Shown: piece by piece, positions 54,514-64,000 of the stretch
Layout: each line of letters opens with the position of its first letter
Position numbering within the stretch: position 1 is the first letter of the stretch
Assembly: GCA_039583875.1 (NCBI GenBank)
Contig: CM077151.1
Span: 114,470,609-114,534,608 of the forward strand
Origin: Platanthera guangdongensis
Taxonomy: Eukaryota > Streptophyta > Magnoliopsida > Asparagales > Orchidaceae
Direction of reading: 5' to 3'
DNA: 64,000 nt
The notes under the pieces: model-generated
Told to the model about the DNA's origin: nothing
Seen by the model: only the letters and a program-made list of their open reading frames with translations
Database searches by the model: none
Program-made: the position numbers and the translations under genes

Positions 54514-55013
54514 NNNNNNNNNNNNNNNNNNNNNNNNNNNNNNNNNNNNNNNNNNNNNNNNNNNNNNNNNNNNNNNNNNNNNNNNNNNNNNNNNNNNNNN
54601 NNNNNNNNNNNNNNNNNNNNNNNNNNNNNNNNNNNNNNNNNNNNNNNNNNNNNNNNNNNNNNNNNNNNNNNNNNNNNNNNNNNNNNNNNNNNNNNNNNNN
54701 NNNNNNNNNNNNNNNNNNNNNNNNNNNNNNNNNNNNNNNNNNNNNNNNNNNNNNNNNNNNNNNNNNNNNNNNNNNNNNNNNNNNNNNNNNNNNNNNNNNN
54801 NNNNNNNNNNNNNNNNNNNNNNNNNNNNNNNNNNNNNNNNNNNNNNNNNNNNNNNNNNNNNNNNNNNNNNNNNNNNNNNNNNNNNNNNNNNNNNNNNNNN
54901 NNNNNNNNNNNNNNNNNNNNNNNNNNNNNNNNNNNNNNNNNNNNNNNNNNNNNNNNNNNNNNNNNNNNNNNNNNNNNNNNNNNNNNNNNNNNNNNNNNNN
55001 NNNNNNNNNNNNN
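54514..55013. other. Assembly gap, 500 N
   Basis: Exactly 500 N, a conventional placeholder, so the real distance is unknown. A frame drawn across it is meaningless. Confidence 0.99.
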
Positions 55014-55811
55014 TCAGGTACTCTGTATATTTTAAAGTTTCCTACTTTTTACTTCTCTTTTCTAGTGAATAGCATGTGTTTGCTTATTACACTTAAGGTA
55101 CTTGCATTATCTTTTAAATTTACATGCTTTTGACTTTTCTTTGGAGAGATTAGCAGAGTTTGCGAGTTACTTCAAGTACTAGCACTATATTTTAAAATTA
55201 AACCTGCTTTTTACTTCTCTTTTGATAGATTAGAATATATTTGTGAGTTCAATTCAGGTACTCGAGTTATATTTTAATTTTACTTTCTTTTGACTTCTCC
55301 TTTGAAAAGATAAGCAGGAGTTCACGATTCATATTAGGTACTCCAATTATATTTTAAATTTACCTATTTTTGACTTCTCTTTGTAGAGATTAGCATGTGT
55401 TTGCTAGGTCACTACTTCAGGTACACGCGTTATATTATAAATTTACCTGCTTTTTACTTTATTTTTTGCTGAGAATAGAACATTTCACACGTGTTTACTT
55501 CTGGTACTCGTGTTATATTTTAAAATTTACCTGCTGTAGAATTCTCTTTAATAAGATTAGCAGGGTTTCAGGAGTTCACTTAAGTTACTCACTTTATATT
55601 TTAAATTTTCCTGCTTAGACATTTCCTTTGCAGAGATTAGTAGGTATTTGTGAGTTCACTATAGGTAATCGCATTATATTTTAAATTTACATTTTTTGAC
55701 TTCTCATTTCCAAAGATTAGTAGATGTTCGCGAGTTAACTTCTTTTACCATGGGTGATATTTTAAATTTACCTATTTTGACTTTCTCTTTTGTAGAGATT
55801 AGCATTAAAAC
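55014..55811. repeat. Inverted copy of the gag-only element's 79-bp minisatellite
   Basis: About ten units of GCAGAGATTAGCAGGTGTTCGCGAGTTCACTTCAGGTACTCG-type sequence, the reverse complement of the array at 42520-43735, with added T-rich TATATTTTAAATTTACCTGCTTTT. It shows a second member of that family, in plus orientation, partly in the gap and cut at 55811 by a Tat-like LTR. Confidence 0.85.
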
Positions 55812-57063
55812 TGAAATATCGGTCTCCTGGGAGTTCACCCGTGCGAAGGGGTGACGCGCACCTACTACCCTCAAGCGAACGATCTAGGTACAAGACTAGA
55901 ACACAAGAACAGACCCAAGGTCACAGCGTGGAGGTCCTGCCGCATACCCAGAAGACTGGTAAACTCTTCCCCTCCCAAGCCAATGGCTGAGCTAAGGCAC
56001 CTTTCGTAGGACTCTCTTGGACGACCGGAACCTCTAAGGAGAATCTCAAGACCAACTCTCTCCTGACAGCAGGTTCCCCCTCGGTCTATACAAAATGCTC
56101 CTCACCCGCCCTACTAATAGCGTAATCTCGCAGAGCAATTACTACGACACACGCTTCCCAAGTTGGGCCACTAACAACGTAACTCCACTATTCTAAAAGG
56201 ATGAGAACCAGCCATCAGGTGGCTTCCCGCAACTATACCTCGGGGCCCCCACGGGGCGAGCGTTCCGAGAACACCGCCCGCCTAGATACGCAGAAGAATA
56301 AACAACAACATAAGGCGTCACAGGCATTATAAATAATTAAAGGAATATGAATTCCATACTTCGGCACGCAGGCCGGCAATATAAGCAAAAAAATAGGCTT
56401 CGAGGGCCGGCACAAGCTAGGGCTTAAAGCCCTACTCCCTCCCGCTTGGTACTGCAACACCTGTACGCAAAGTCTCGACAAGCAACTGCTAGCTGAACAA
56501 CCGTCGGCTAACATTAGCTGGCCAAATATTAACATACACCCCTTTTTCGGGGCTATGGTGGGCATTCCTTGCATATAGATAATATACAACTTCCATGGAG
56601 TCTTCTCCGGGAACACCAGAACATCACCATCCGGCTCACACGTCCGGATGGGCTTCACACAGCATGCCTAAACCCGTACTCATGCTTCCGGGTGCTAATG
56701 CAGTCAATTGCAGGGACATAGACGTCAACCCGTCGGAGAGCTCACTTCCCACACCCGTTGGTGGAGAGGGGCTTCCATTCAAATATGTAAACTTAGGGCT
56801 TCACCTACCCAAGTATAAACATCGTTACCCTTGACGCATATGTTGACGAAGCCCCCGCCGTACGACTGTACATGCACGGAACCGAACGTCGCAGTATGAA
56901 CTCTGATCCTTTTCTTTCTTGGATCATGATAGCAATAACCCTCTTCATGAGAGGCTCGGCAACACTTGTTGTAGCGGCGTAGACAAAAAATAGGAGTGGT
57001 TGGGCTGCACTCCTCCTTGCAGCGGCATGGACTGAGAGAGTGGATGGGGCTCCGGGTTGGGGT

Positions 57064-57475
57064 TGCTGATCCAGGCAGAGAGAGAGAGAGGCCTGGGGTG
57101 GTGTATACTGCTCCAGGCCGACGGGAGAGTGAGGGCCAGGGTGGGGGTTGCTGCTCCAGGCCGACCGAGAGAGAGAGGCCGGGGGTGGGGGTTGCTACTC
57201 CAGGCCGGTGAGAGAGAGGAAGGGTCGGGGTGGGGGTTGCTACTCAAGGTAGAGAGAGAGAGGGCCGAGGGTGGGTGTTGCTGCTCCAGGCTGACGGGAG
57301 AGAGATTGGGTCGGAGGTGGGGGTGGCTGCTCCCAGGCCGATAGGAGAGAGAGAGGGCTGAGGGTTGGGTTGCTGCTCCAGGCCTACAGGAGAGAAGGGC
57401 GGGGGTGGGGGTTGCTTCTCCAGGCCGACGGGAGAGAGGAAGGGCTAGGGGAGGCTGGGCTCCAGGTTGACGGGC
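57064..57475. repeat. About 43-bp tandem array, ten copies, GA/GT-rich
   Basis: The unit is GCTCCAGGCCGACGGGAGAGAG followed by a variable GAGGGCCGGGGGTGGGGGTTGCT. Unit length varies between 40 and 46 bp. Overlapping frames of about 100-180 codons come from it. Confidence 0.88.
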
Positions 57476-57654
57476 TAGGATTCCAACCACTTCCCCATTT
57501 ATCCCCTGCTCCCCCCTCCTTTTCTTCTTTTTTATCTCGCCCCACCCAATCTGCGTCCTTCCCCCTTTTTCCTTTTTCTTTTTTCATTTCTCCTCTTTTT
57601 CCCCTCCTCTACCGAGCCCATCCCCCTCCTTCTTATCTTAATCCATCAAAACTT

Positions 57655-57722
57655 ATGTATATATCATATAATATATATATAACATAATATATATATATAA
57701 TATAAAACATATATATATGAGT
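57655..57722. repeat. TA-rich microsatellite
   Basis: Alternating ATATATAT blocks broken by single bases over about 65 bp. Confidence 0.85.
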
Positions 57723-57869
57723 TTTAAGCATATGCAAATAAAACCTCCGCACGCGCGCACGAGGACCCGCACGAGCTCGAATGGGGCTGCACCAAAACAT
57801 CGCCCATGCAGCATCCCCCGTGCCCGCCACTTGGGGAGGATCCCACTCGGCCGGATACGAGGTTGTACA

Positions 57870-58715
57870 TAATCCCGCTCTTTTCGAGGTTGGCACAAGC
57901 TCGGAAAGAAATACCAACCCCAAGTATCTGGCGAGTGAGAGCCGACCCAAAAAAATTTGAGAGAAACTGAAGACTGCACTTAGAAAACTAATCTCTCCAT
58001 GCCCCTTTTGACTTTTTTGAACCACTCGATACATGTAATGCTCCCTGCTATTCAATTTCCCTTATACTATTTCTTACAATCAGTATACAACTTCTCATGA
58101 TATTGTGAAATAACAAAGTCATCTATTTTATAATTTCTTATACACGCGGGGCTAATCCTTTCCCCTCAGGTGTAACTGTAGCCCTGCCATCTAATGGGAG
58201 CCTAACAGCGAGTCTACCCGGGGCCGAGCAGCACTCGGGGTCCTGCAAAGTATCCAAACTCTCTCTCCAAACTCCAAACTCTCCCCCTTACCCATAGTGT
58301 GCCTACAGCCCTGCCAGCTAGTGAGAGCCTGACAGCGAGTCTACCCGGGGCCGAGCAGCACTCGGGTCCTGTAAAAACCTCCAAGAACCAATCCTTTCCC
58401 CCAAGTTGTGCCTACAACCCTGCCAGCTAATGAGAGCGTGACAACGACTCTACCGGGGCCGAGCAGCACTCGGTGTCCCTAACCCCCCAGGCGAGCCAAC
58501 AGAAATGCCAGCTAGTAGGAGCCAGGCAGAGGTCTACCCAGGCCGAGCATCACTCGGGGTCCTGCAAAAAACCTCCAAGAACCAATCCTTTCCCCTAAGT
58601 GTGCCTACAGCCCTGCCAGCTAATGAGAGCCTGACAGCGAGTCTACTCGGGGCCGAGCAGCACTCGAGGTCCCTTACACCCCAGGCGAGCCTACGGACCT
58701 GCTAGCTAGTAGAGC
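57870..58715 (-). mobile_element. Internal remnant of the second Tat-like element
   Basis: It begins with the PPT (57870-57890) and holds about 300 bp of unrecognised AT-rich sequence instead of antisense genes. It then has a repeat array (from 58165) of GCCTACAGCCCTGCCAGCTA...GGGGCCGAGCAGCACTCGG. It is cut at 58716 by a Copia LTR. No coding domain remains. Confidence 0.65.
58165..58715. repeat. Repeat array related to the 86-bp minisatellite of the Tat element
   Basis: Six units begin near 58170, 58292, 58412, 58494, 58604 and 58690, at 80-120 bp spacing. Each has CCTACAGCCCTGCCAGCTA-x-GAGAGCCTGACAGCG-AGTCTAC and GGGGCCGAGCAGCACTCGG, where CCGAG/CTCGG can pair. The first 50 bases are clearly homologous to the 86-bp unit at 22664-23347. 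Confidence 0.82.
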
Positions 58716-59818
58716 TGTTGGGTTTCTCTATGAGGATGGCACAACGCTTGTGCATGCAGCGGAAGAATAAAACATCAAGAAAACCCAAAAGAGATGGATC
58801 GGGTCATGGTAGTTGAATCAAGAAGTTAACATACAACTAGGCAAAAATTACCTCGGTGGCGTTGAGTCATAACTCAACGAAGATGCTCCAAAATTCGTCT
58901 TCTTGCTAGTGGCGAGTTCTACGTGGAATAATATCCATGTCTCTGCAGAAATACACACGAGCGAGAGAACGCCGAGTTTTTCCGTCGCACGGATAATCGG
59001 GAAGGATGATGACCGCACCTTGCTTTCCCACGGACTGCTAGGTCCGCGCCAGGATAGCAACACCAGCGACGATCGCCGGAGAGGAGGAAGTCGACGGAGT
59101 GAGCACGGCGGCGGCGGAACACTTCCGTCGGCGGCGGGATTCGGGATCGGCAGAACGAGCGAATGGCAGAAGACTTCCGTCGGCTTCGATTCGATCAGCA
59201 CGCACATGTCTCCTATTCCCCGAAAACCCTAAGTGCCCTTTTATACCAAAGGCATAAATAGACTTAGGAACATCGTTATCCGCAGACCACCCAGAAATGT
59301 AGGGTTCCAGAATCGGTGAGTATCAATCGGCGAGAATCGGCGACGATCGGCGAGAATCACTTAGCAGGTTCGGCGAGAATCAGTCGGCGAGTATCACCTA
59401 GGATCGGCGAGAATCAGAGTACAATACTCGACGATTCTCGCCGAATGCAGGGTGGACCATACCCGTCGACCGTCGACCTACGGTCGACGATTCTTGTCGA
59501 TCGTCGAGAATCAGAGTACCAATTCTCAACGATTCTCGTCGATCGGCGAGAATCAGAGTACCAATCCTCGACGATTCTCGTCGACCTTTGGTCGACTATC
59601 CATACCAGTCCTTCAAGGCAACATTTGTCCAACCCGATGATCCTTTAAGGCAAAACTTTGCCCATAACCCCATTCAGGTCGGTGATTGGTAACCTTTACC
59701 AACACAGTCAATCATCCAACTTCTCCACATCTCTTATGTGCGACCCTGCAGGCTCATATCGCGTTGGCAGTGAGATCACATGTTTGATCACTTCCAGATC
59801 ACCATGGTAACTCCAACA
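58716..59818 (-). mobile_element. 3' LTR of an Angela/Tork-like Copia
   Basis: On the minus strand it starts TGTTGGAGTTACC at 59818 and ends AAACCCAACA at 58716, 1103 bp. It is preceded by the purine stretch AAGATCAAGTGGGAGTC (59835-59819). The segment 59310-59610 is packed with TCGGCGAGAATC and its inverted form GATTCTCGTCGA. Small frames in 58848-59648 are chance. Confidence 0.85.
59310..59610. repeat. TCGGCGAGAATC / GATTCTCGTCGA direct and inverted repeats
   Basis: At least six direct copies of (T)CGGCGAGAATC in 59325-59420, then alternating inverted copies with CGTCGACCGTCGACC at 59463-59478 and two 45-bp direct units (AGAATCAGAGTACCAAT...). The motif is reminiscent of the SIRE-like TTCGTCGA palindromes although the element is unrelated. 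Confidence 0.78.
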
Positions 59819-60785
59819 GACTCCCACTTGATCTTGAAAGTATCAAACCAAAAACCTCACAAACAATGAGCGGCATCTAGCAATGCATCATTGCTCCCCA
59901 AGCAATAAGAGTTTATAACTCATAAGCCTTTATGACCAATGTATCAGCGTTGTCTTTGTCCCTTTGTCCCTTACATCCGGAAAGAACTAGAGGAATGGAC
60001 CGTGTCACCCTCGTAATAGCTCAATCCAAGTTTCTTGATCCAGGACGGACTTCCAGAGAATGGTGAGTCCAATATCACATATTGACTCAGCCAAGCATGG
60101 CCATGCATTTCTCAGTCCAGTTCCATCAAGGGGCCCATGGATGCAACTCCTGTCATACAGGAGGACAAATCCCATATTTTCTCACACACAAACACCCAAA
60201 TGATTCGTAACATGCCCAACAACCACCCTTATCATCAACCTTTCTCAAGGAAGACTTTAGATGGCATCAAAGCACGCTCTTCCTCACTTGATGAATGCTG
60301 TGACTTCAGGTTAAAGGACCACAACACCATTATCAATTGAGACCTACTCGTGACACGATTGGATGACAATCCATAGAGCAGTCTCAGGTTGGGTCTGTCC
60401 AGTACAACTTGTTCACTAACAAGTACCCACGTGATGACTTGATATCACAATATCATGACCTGTGAGAACCGGTCATCAGTCAACACACGTGCTAGCCTTC
60501 ATGTACCATCATCACCCTTAGCTTCTATGATGATACTCGACCAGGGTCCTTTTAAGAATGAAGCTTCAAATAAATCATAGGCTCTCACATTCAAGTCACG
60601 TACTTGATATCCCATGGAAGCGAACATTCTAAGGGCATCTATTATGCTAACATTTAACTATCATATAGAAAACTCATAGTAAAAGAACTTGCCATTAATT
60701 GTAAGAGAAAAACTAGGTACACTGTTCATCATATGAACAAATGGCCAACAAAATACATGTTTACATGCAATCCACAAGATTCTTA
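59819..60785 (-). mobile_element. 3' untranslated region of the Angela-like Copia
   Basis: It lies between the end of RNase H (60786) and the LTR. It contains the PPT at 59819-59835. No coding domain is seen. Confidence 0.72.
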
Positions 60786-62881
60786 CTAGAGTTGATCATT
60801 TTGGTATCGTATACCCATCGATCTAGTATGACCATCATGCTTTCTCTGCGCGAGAGGCTTTGTCAGTGGATCCGCAATATTCTCCTCAGTCGGCACTCTG
60901 CAAATGTTCACATCTCCTCGTTCCACAATCTCACGAATAAGATGAAACCGCCGAAGTATGTGCTTGGAGCGCTGATGGGATCTAGGTTCCTTAGATTGTG
61001 CAATTGCACCATTGTTATCACAGTAGAAAACTACGGGACCAACAATGCTAGGAACTACATCAAGCTCGCCGATGAATTTCCTAATCCATACATCCTCCTT
61101 CACCGCATTAGCTGCGGCGATATACTCGCCTCTGTTGTAGAATCAGCAACTGTCTCTTGCTTGGAACTCTTCCAGCTAACAGCTCCTCCATTCAGGCAAA
61201 ACACAAAACCTGACTGAGACTTGGAGTCGTCTCTATCAGTTTGGAAGCTAGCATCCGTGTAACCACTTACAACGAGCTCTTCCTCTCCACCATACACCAA
61301 GAACATATCCTTAGTCCTTCTCAAGTACTTCCGGACATTCTTGACTGCAATCCAGTGACACTCACCGGGGTCTGACTGATACCTGCTAGTCGTGCTCAAA
61401 GCAAAGGAGACGTCGGGTCGAGTACATAACATCGCGTACATGATTGATCCAATTGCCGAAGCATATGGAATCAATTTCATGCGGTCCTTATCTTCACAAG
61501 ACTTTGGACACTGGTCCTTAGAGAGATTAACACCATGAGACATGGGCAAAAATCCTTTCTTTGACTCAAGCATGTTGAACCGCTTCAACACCTTTTCGAT
61601 GTACGTACTCTGGGTCAAACCCAGCAACTTCTTCGATCTATCTCTATAGATCTTAATACCGAGTATGTAAGTTGCTTCACCCAAATCCTTCATTGAAAAG
61701 CAGTTCCCTAGGTTGTTCTTAACAACTTTCAGGGTAGGAATATCAATCCCAATCAATAGTATGTCATCTACATACAATATCAGGAAGACAACAATGCTCC
61801 CACTGATTCGCTTGTAAACACAAGGCTCATCTTCATTCTTGATGAAACCAAACTCTTTGATTTTCTCATCAAAACGAAGATTCCAACTTCGAGAGGCCTG
61901 TTTCTGTCCATAAATGGACTTATTCAGCTTGCATATTTTAGTGGCTTCATCTGGGGATACAAAACCCTCGGGTTGTGTCATATACACTACCTCAAGGAGG
62001 TTTCCATTAAGGAAAGCCGTTTTGACATCCATCTACCAGATCTCGTTGTCATAATACGCAGCAACAGCAAGCAATATCCTTATGGACTTTACCATGGCAA
62101 CAGGGGAAAAGGTCTCATCATAGTCAATACCATGAATTTGCTTGAAACCCTTAGCCACCAGTCGCCCTTTGAATGTCTGTACATTCCCATCCATGTCGGT
62201 CTTCTTCTTGAAGACCCACTTGCACCCTATGGGTCGTACCCCTTCAGGTGGTTCCACCAAGTTCCAAACTTGGTTTGCATACATGGAGTCCATTTCGGAT
62301 TTCATAGCCTCAAGCCATTTGTCGGAGTCCGGTCCATTCATAGCCTCTTGGTAGGTTGCTGGTTCATCATCATGATCCATAAGCAACACATTACCTATTT
62401 GAGACACGAGAAATCCATATCTCTCAGGCTCAAACCTCGGTCTACCAGATCTACGTAGGACTTGTGTTCCCTGAGCAGGTTCTCTAGCTACAACATCTTC
62501 TAGTCCTGTCTCAGAATCCAATTCCGGTTCATTCATTACATGTGGTTCTTGAACTTCTTCAAGCTCTACCTTTTCAGTCTTTCTTGATAAGAACTCTTTC
62601 TCCAAGAAGACACCAGTCCTTGCGACAGACAATTTGCCCTCAGACGGTAGGTAAAAGTAATACCCTTTCGTTTCCTTAGGATATCCCACCAGATAACATT
62701 TATCCGATTTGGGTTCCAGCTTGTCAGGCATTTGACGTCTCACGTATGCCTCACAGCCCCAAATTTTAATGAACGACATACTAGGATGCTTCCCAGTCCA
62801 TATCTCATATGTGTCTTCAGAACCGTTTTCGTTGGAGCGCGATTCAATGTCCTTGCAGCAGTCTCTAAAGCAAAACCCCAA
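60786..62881 (-). pseudogene. pol: Angela-like Copia pol: integrase tail, RT, RNase H
   Basis: 62881-62033 holds the integrase C-terminus (IWGCEAYVRRQMPDKLEPKS) and the RT front (WVFKKKTDMDGNVQ, VAKGFKQ). TAG (62035-62033) stands where Gln is expected. 62032-61100 continues RT with MDVKTAFLNGNL, YGQKQASRSWN and catalytic YVDDILL, then RNase H (SGYTDASFQTD). A frameshift near 61130 shifts to 61103-60786 (FYCDNNGAIAQSKEP, KHILRRFHLIREIV, ADPLTKPL). The order integrase-RT-RNase H gives Copia; closeness to Angela/BARE is a judgement from family appearance. Confidence 0.9.
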
Positions 62882-63849
62882 AAGGAAACAGGCAAGTCTG
62901 CATGACTCATCATCGAACGTACCATGTCTAACAGTGTACGATTTCTCCTCTCAGACACACCATTATGTTGTGGTGTTCTAGGTGGAGTGAGCTGTGATAC
63001 AATACCACACTCTTTCAGATGATCACGGAACTCATGACTCAGGTATTCGGCACCTCGATCAGATCGGAGTGCTTTAACCCTTTTACCCAACTGGTTTTCT
63101 ACTTCATTCTTGAACTCTTTGAACTTTTCAAAGTTCTCGGATTTGCACTTCATAAGATACACATATACGTATCTACTGAAATCATCAGTAAATGTAACAA
63201 AGTAGAAATACCCACCTCTAGCCATGGAACTCATGGGTCCGCATACATCACTATGTACAACACCCAAGAGATCCTCAGCCCTCTCAATATAACCAGTGAA
63301 AGGAGCTTTAGTCATCTTGCCTAACAAACAAGATTCGCATCGCTCAAATGATTCATAATCAAATGAGTCCAAAAGTCCATCTCTATGGAGCTTGGATATG
63401 CGTTTCTCGTTGATATGGCCCAAACGACAATGCCAGAGAAATGTAGGGTTCGAGTCATTTGTTCTTAGTCTTTTATTATTTTCTACATTACAGATCAGAT
63501 GGTCCAAGTTCAAAACATAAAGACCATTAAACAATTGGGCTACAGCATAACAAATATCATTCTTAAATATAGAACAACAGTTGTTCTTAATTATAAAAGA
63601 AAATCCAATCATGTCCAAACATGAAATAGATATAATGTTTCTAATTATGGCCGGAACAAAATAACAATTATCTAGTTCTATTACAAGCCCACTGGGCAAA
63701 GAAAGACGGTAAACCCCTACGGCTACTACAGCAACTCTTGCTCCATTGCCGACGCGGAGGTCCACCTCCCCTTTACTCAGCAATCTTCTCCTTCCAGTTC
63801 CTGCACATTTGTACAAATGTGAGAACCACATCCGGTATCCAATACCCAA
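62740..63849 (-). pseudogene. pol: Angela-like Copia pol: protease tail and integrase
   Basis: The frame covers the protease tail (KGEVDLRVGNGARV), the pre-integrase zinc finger (FLWHCRLGHINEKRI, CESCLLGKMTK) and the integrase core: VVHSDVCGPM, FTDDFSRYVYVYL, LRSDRGAEYLS, PQHNGVSERRNRTLLD. All three acidic residues are visible. It leaves frame near 62820-62835, where the next segment takes over. A further frameshift near 63785-63800 separates it from the protease active site. Confidence 0.92.
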
Positions 63850-64000
63850 GATGACGGAGCAGAAAGGTTTATCTCGATAACGTAGAAATTTGAAGCAGAA
63901 GTCATACCTCCCTTCAATTTCTGCAGACCTTCAATGTACGAAGGACAGTTCCTCCTCCAATGACCAGCCTTGCCACAGTGGTGACATTTCCCTTCCTTCA
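63780..64000 (-). pseudogene. gag: Angela-like Copia gag end (zinc knuckle) and protease active site, running off the window
   Basis: On the minus strand from 64000 the frame reads a CCHC knuckle, CHHCGKAGHWRRNC, at about 63980-63935. After a short linker comes the protease active-site motif LDTGCGSH (about 63845-63820). The front of gag, the primer site and the 5' LTR lie beyond the window end. Confidence 0.88.

Larger units (their letters stand above)
55812..57869 (-). mobile_element. LTR of a second Tat-like element (about 2.06 kb)
   Basis: It runs from TGAAATATCGG to GTTGTACA. The first 200 bp align with the 18579 LTR (TGGAGGTCCTGCCGC, CTCTTCCCCTCCCAAGCCAATGGCTGAGC). The sequence after its end (TAATCCCGCTCTTTTCGAGG) equals the PPT region of the Tat element. 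Inside are a 43-bp array (57064-57475) and a TA-rich microsatellite (57655-57720). Being beside a PPT it is a 3' LTR. Short frames on both strands have no recognised content. Confidence 0.72.

Noticed and set aside
54471..55133. 220-codon frame across the gap
   Set aside because: Most of it is undetermined bases.
56233..57490. Minus-strand frames of 141 and 181 codons in the Tat-like LTR
   Set aside because: The latter is produced by the 43-bp array and the former has no recognisable domain and lies in LTR sequence.
58848..59232. Frames of about 110-119 codons on both strands
   Set aside because: They overlap each other inside the Copia LTR and match nothing known to me.

Overview
This is nuclear DNA of a seed plant, most likely an angiosperm with a large, repeat-rich genome; the species cannot be told from the sequence. 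Nearly the whole window is LTR retrotransposons nested in each other. No host gene, rRNA or tRNA gene was recognised. The plant assignment rests on lineages found in plants: SIRE/Maximus-type and Angela/Tork-type Copia; Tat-type Gypsy with a second RNase H and antisense genes; Athila-type Gypsy; a chromodomain Gypsy; a Del/Tekay-like giant LTR; and a gag-only (TR-GAG-like) element. A run of exactly 500 N (54514-55013) marks an assembly gap.

Layout: 1-2700 is part of a minus-strand LTR of unknown family, abutting the 3' tail, polypurine tract (PPT) and LTR of a SIRE-like Copia (2701-4383). 4384-6718 is a decayed plus-strand Tat pol. 6719-8639 is an Athila-style non-autonomous element with a 376-codon ORF. 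8640-13798 is a giant (5.16 kb) Del-like LTR, followed by its leader and a second LTR end (13799-15400). 15401-38505 is a SIRE-like Copia with a truncated 5' LTR, gag, pol, a large extra ORF and a complete 3' LTR. Its protease gene is split by a young, complete 11.5 kb Tat element (18579-30091, minus strand) with a perfect 5-bp target duplication, a tRNA-Phe primer site, gag-pol, an 86-bp minisatellite and two apparently spliced plus-strand (antisense) genes. 38506-40062 is an Athila fragment. 40063-47550 is a minus-strand Copia LTR split by a gag-only element (40834-46938). 48514-53269 is a decayed minus-strand chromovirus, cut by another SIRE-like LTR (53270-54513) that runs into the gap. 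After the gap come an inverted fragment of the gag-only family's minisatellite (55014-55811), a Tat-like LTR with a short internal piece (55812-58715), and the 3' LTR and most of pol of a minus-strand Angela-like Copia that leaves the window (58716-64000).

Almost every reading frame is broken by stops or frameshifts. LTR comparison orders the events: the Tat LTRs differ at 5 of about 682 sites, while the two ends of the Copia that hosts it differ at roughly 4 percent. The most unusual signals are (1) a dispersed interrupted palindrome, TTCGTCGA-N7-TCGACGAA, whose arms vary in a complementary way across SIRE-like LTRs, gag and spacer; (2) two intron-containing antisense genes, each with a TATA box, inside the Tat element; (3) three hairpins with an invariant 12-nt loop and covarying stems at 15188-15366; and (4) an acidic ORF with a zinc knuckle whose His is replaced by Asp.
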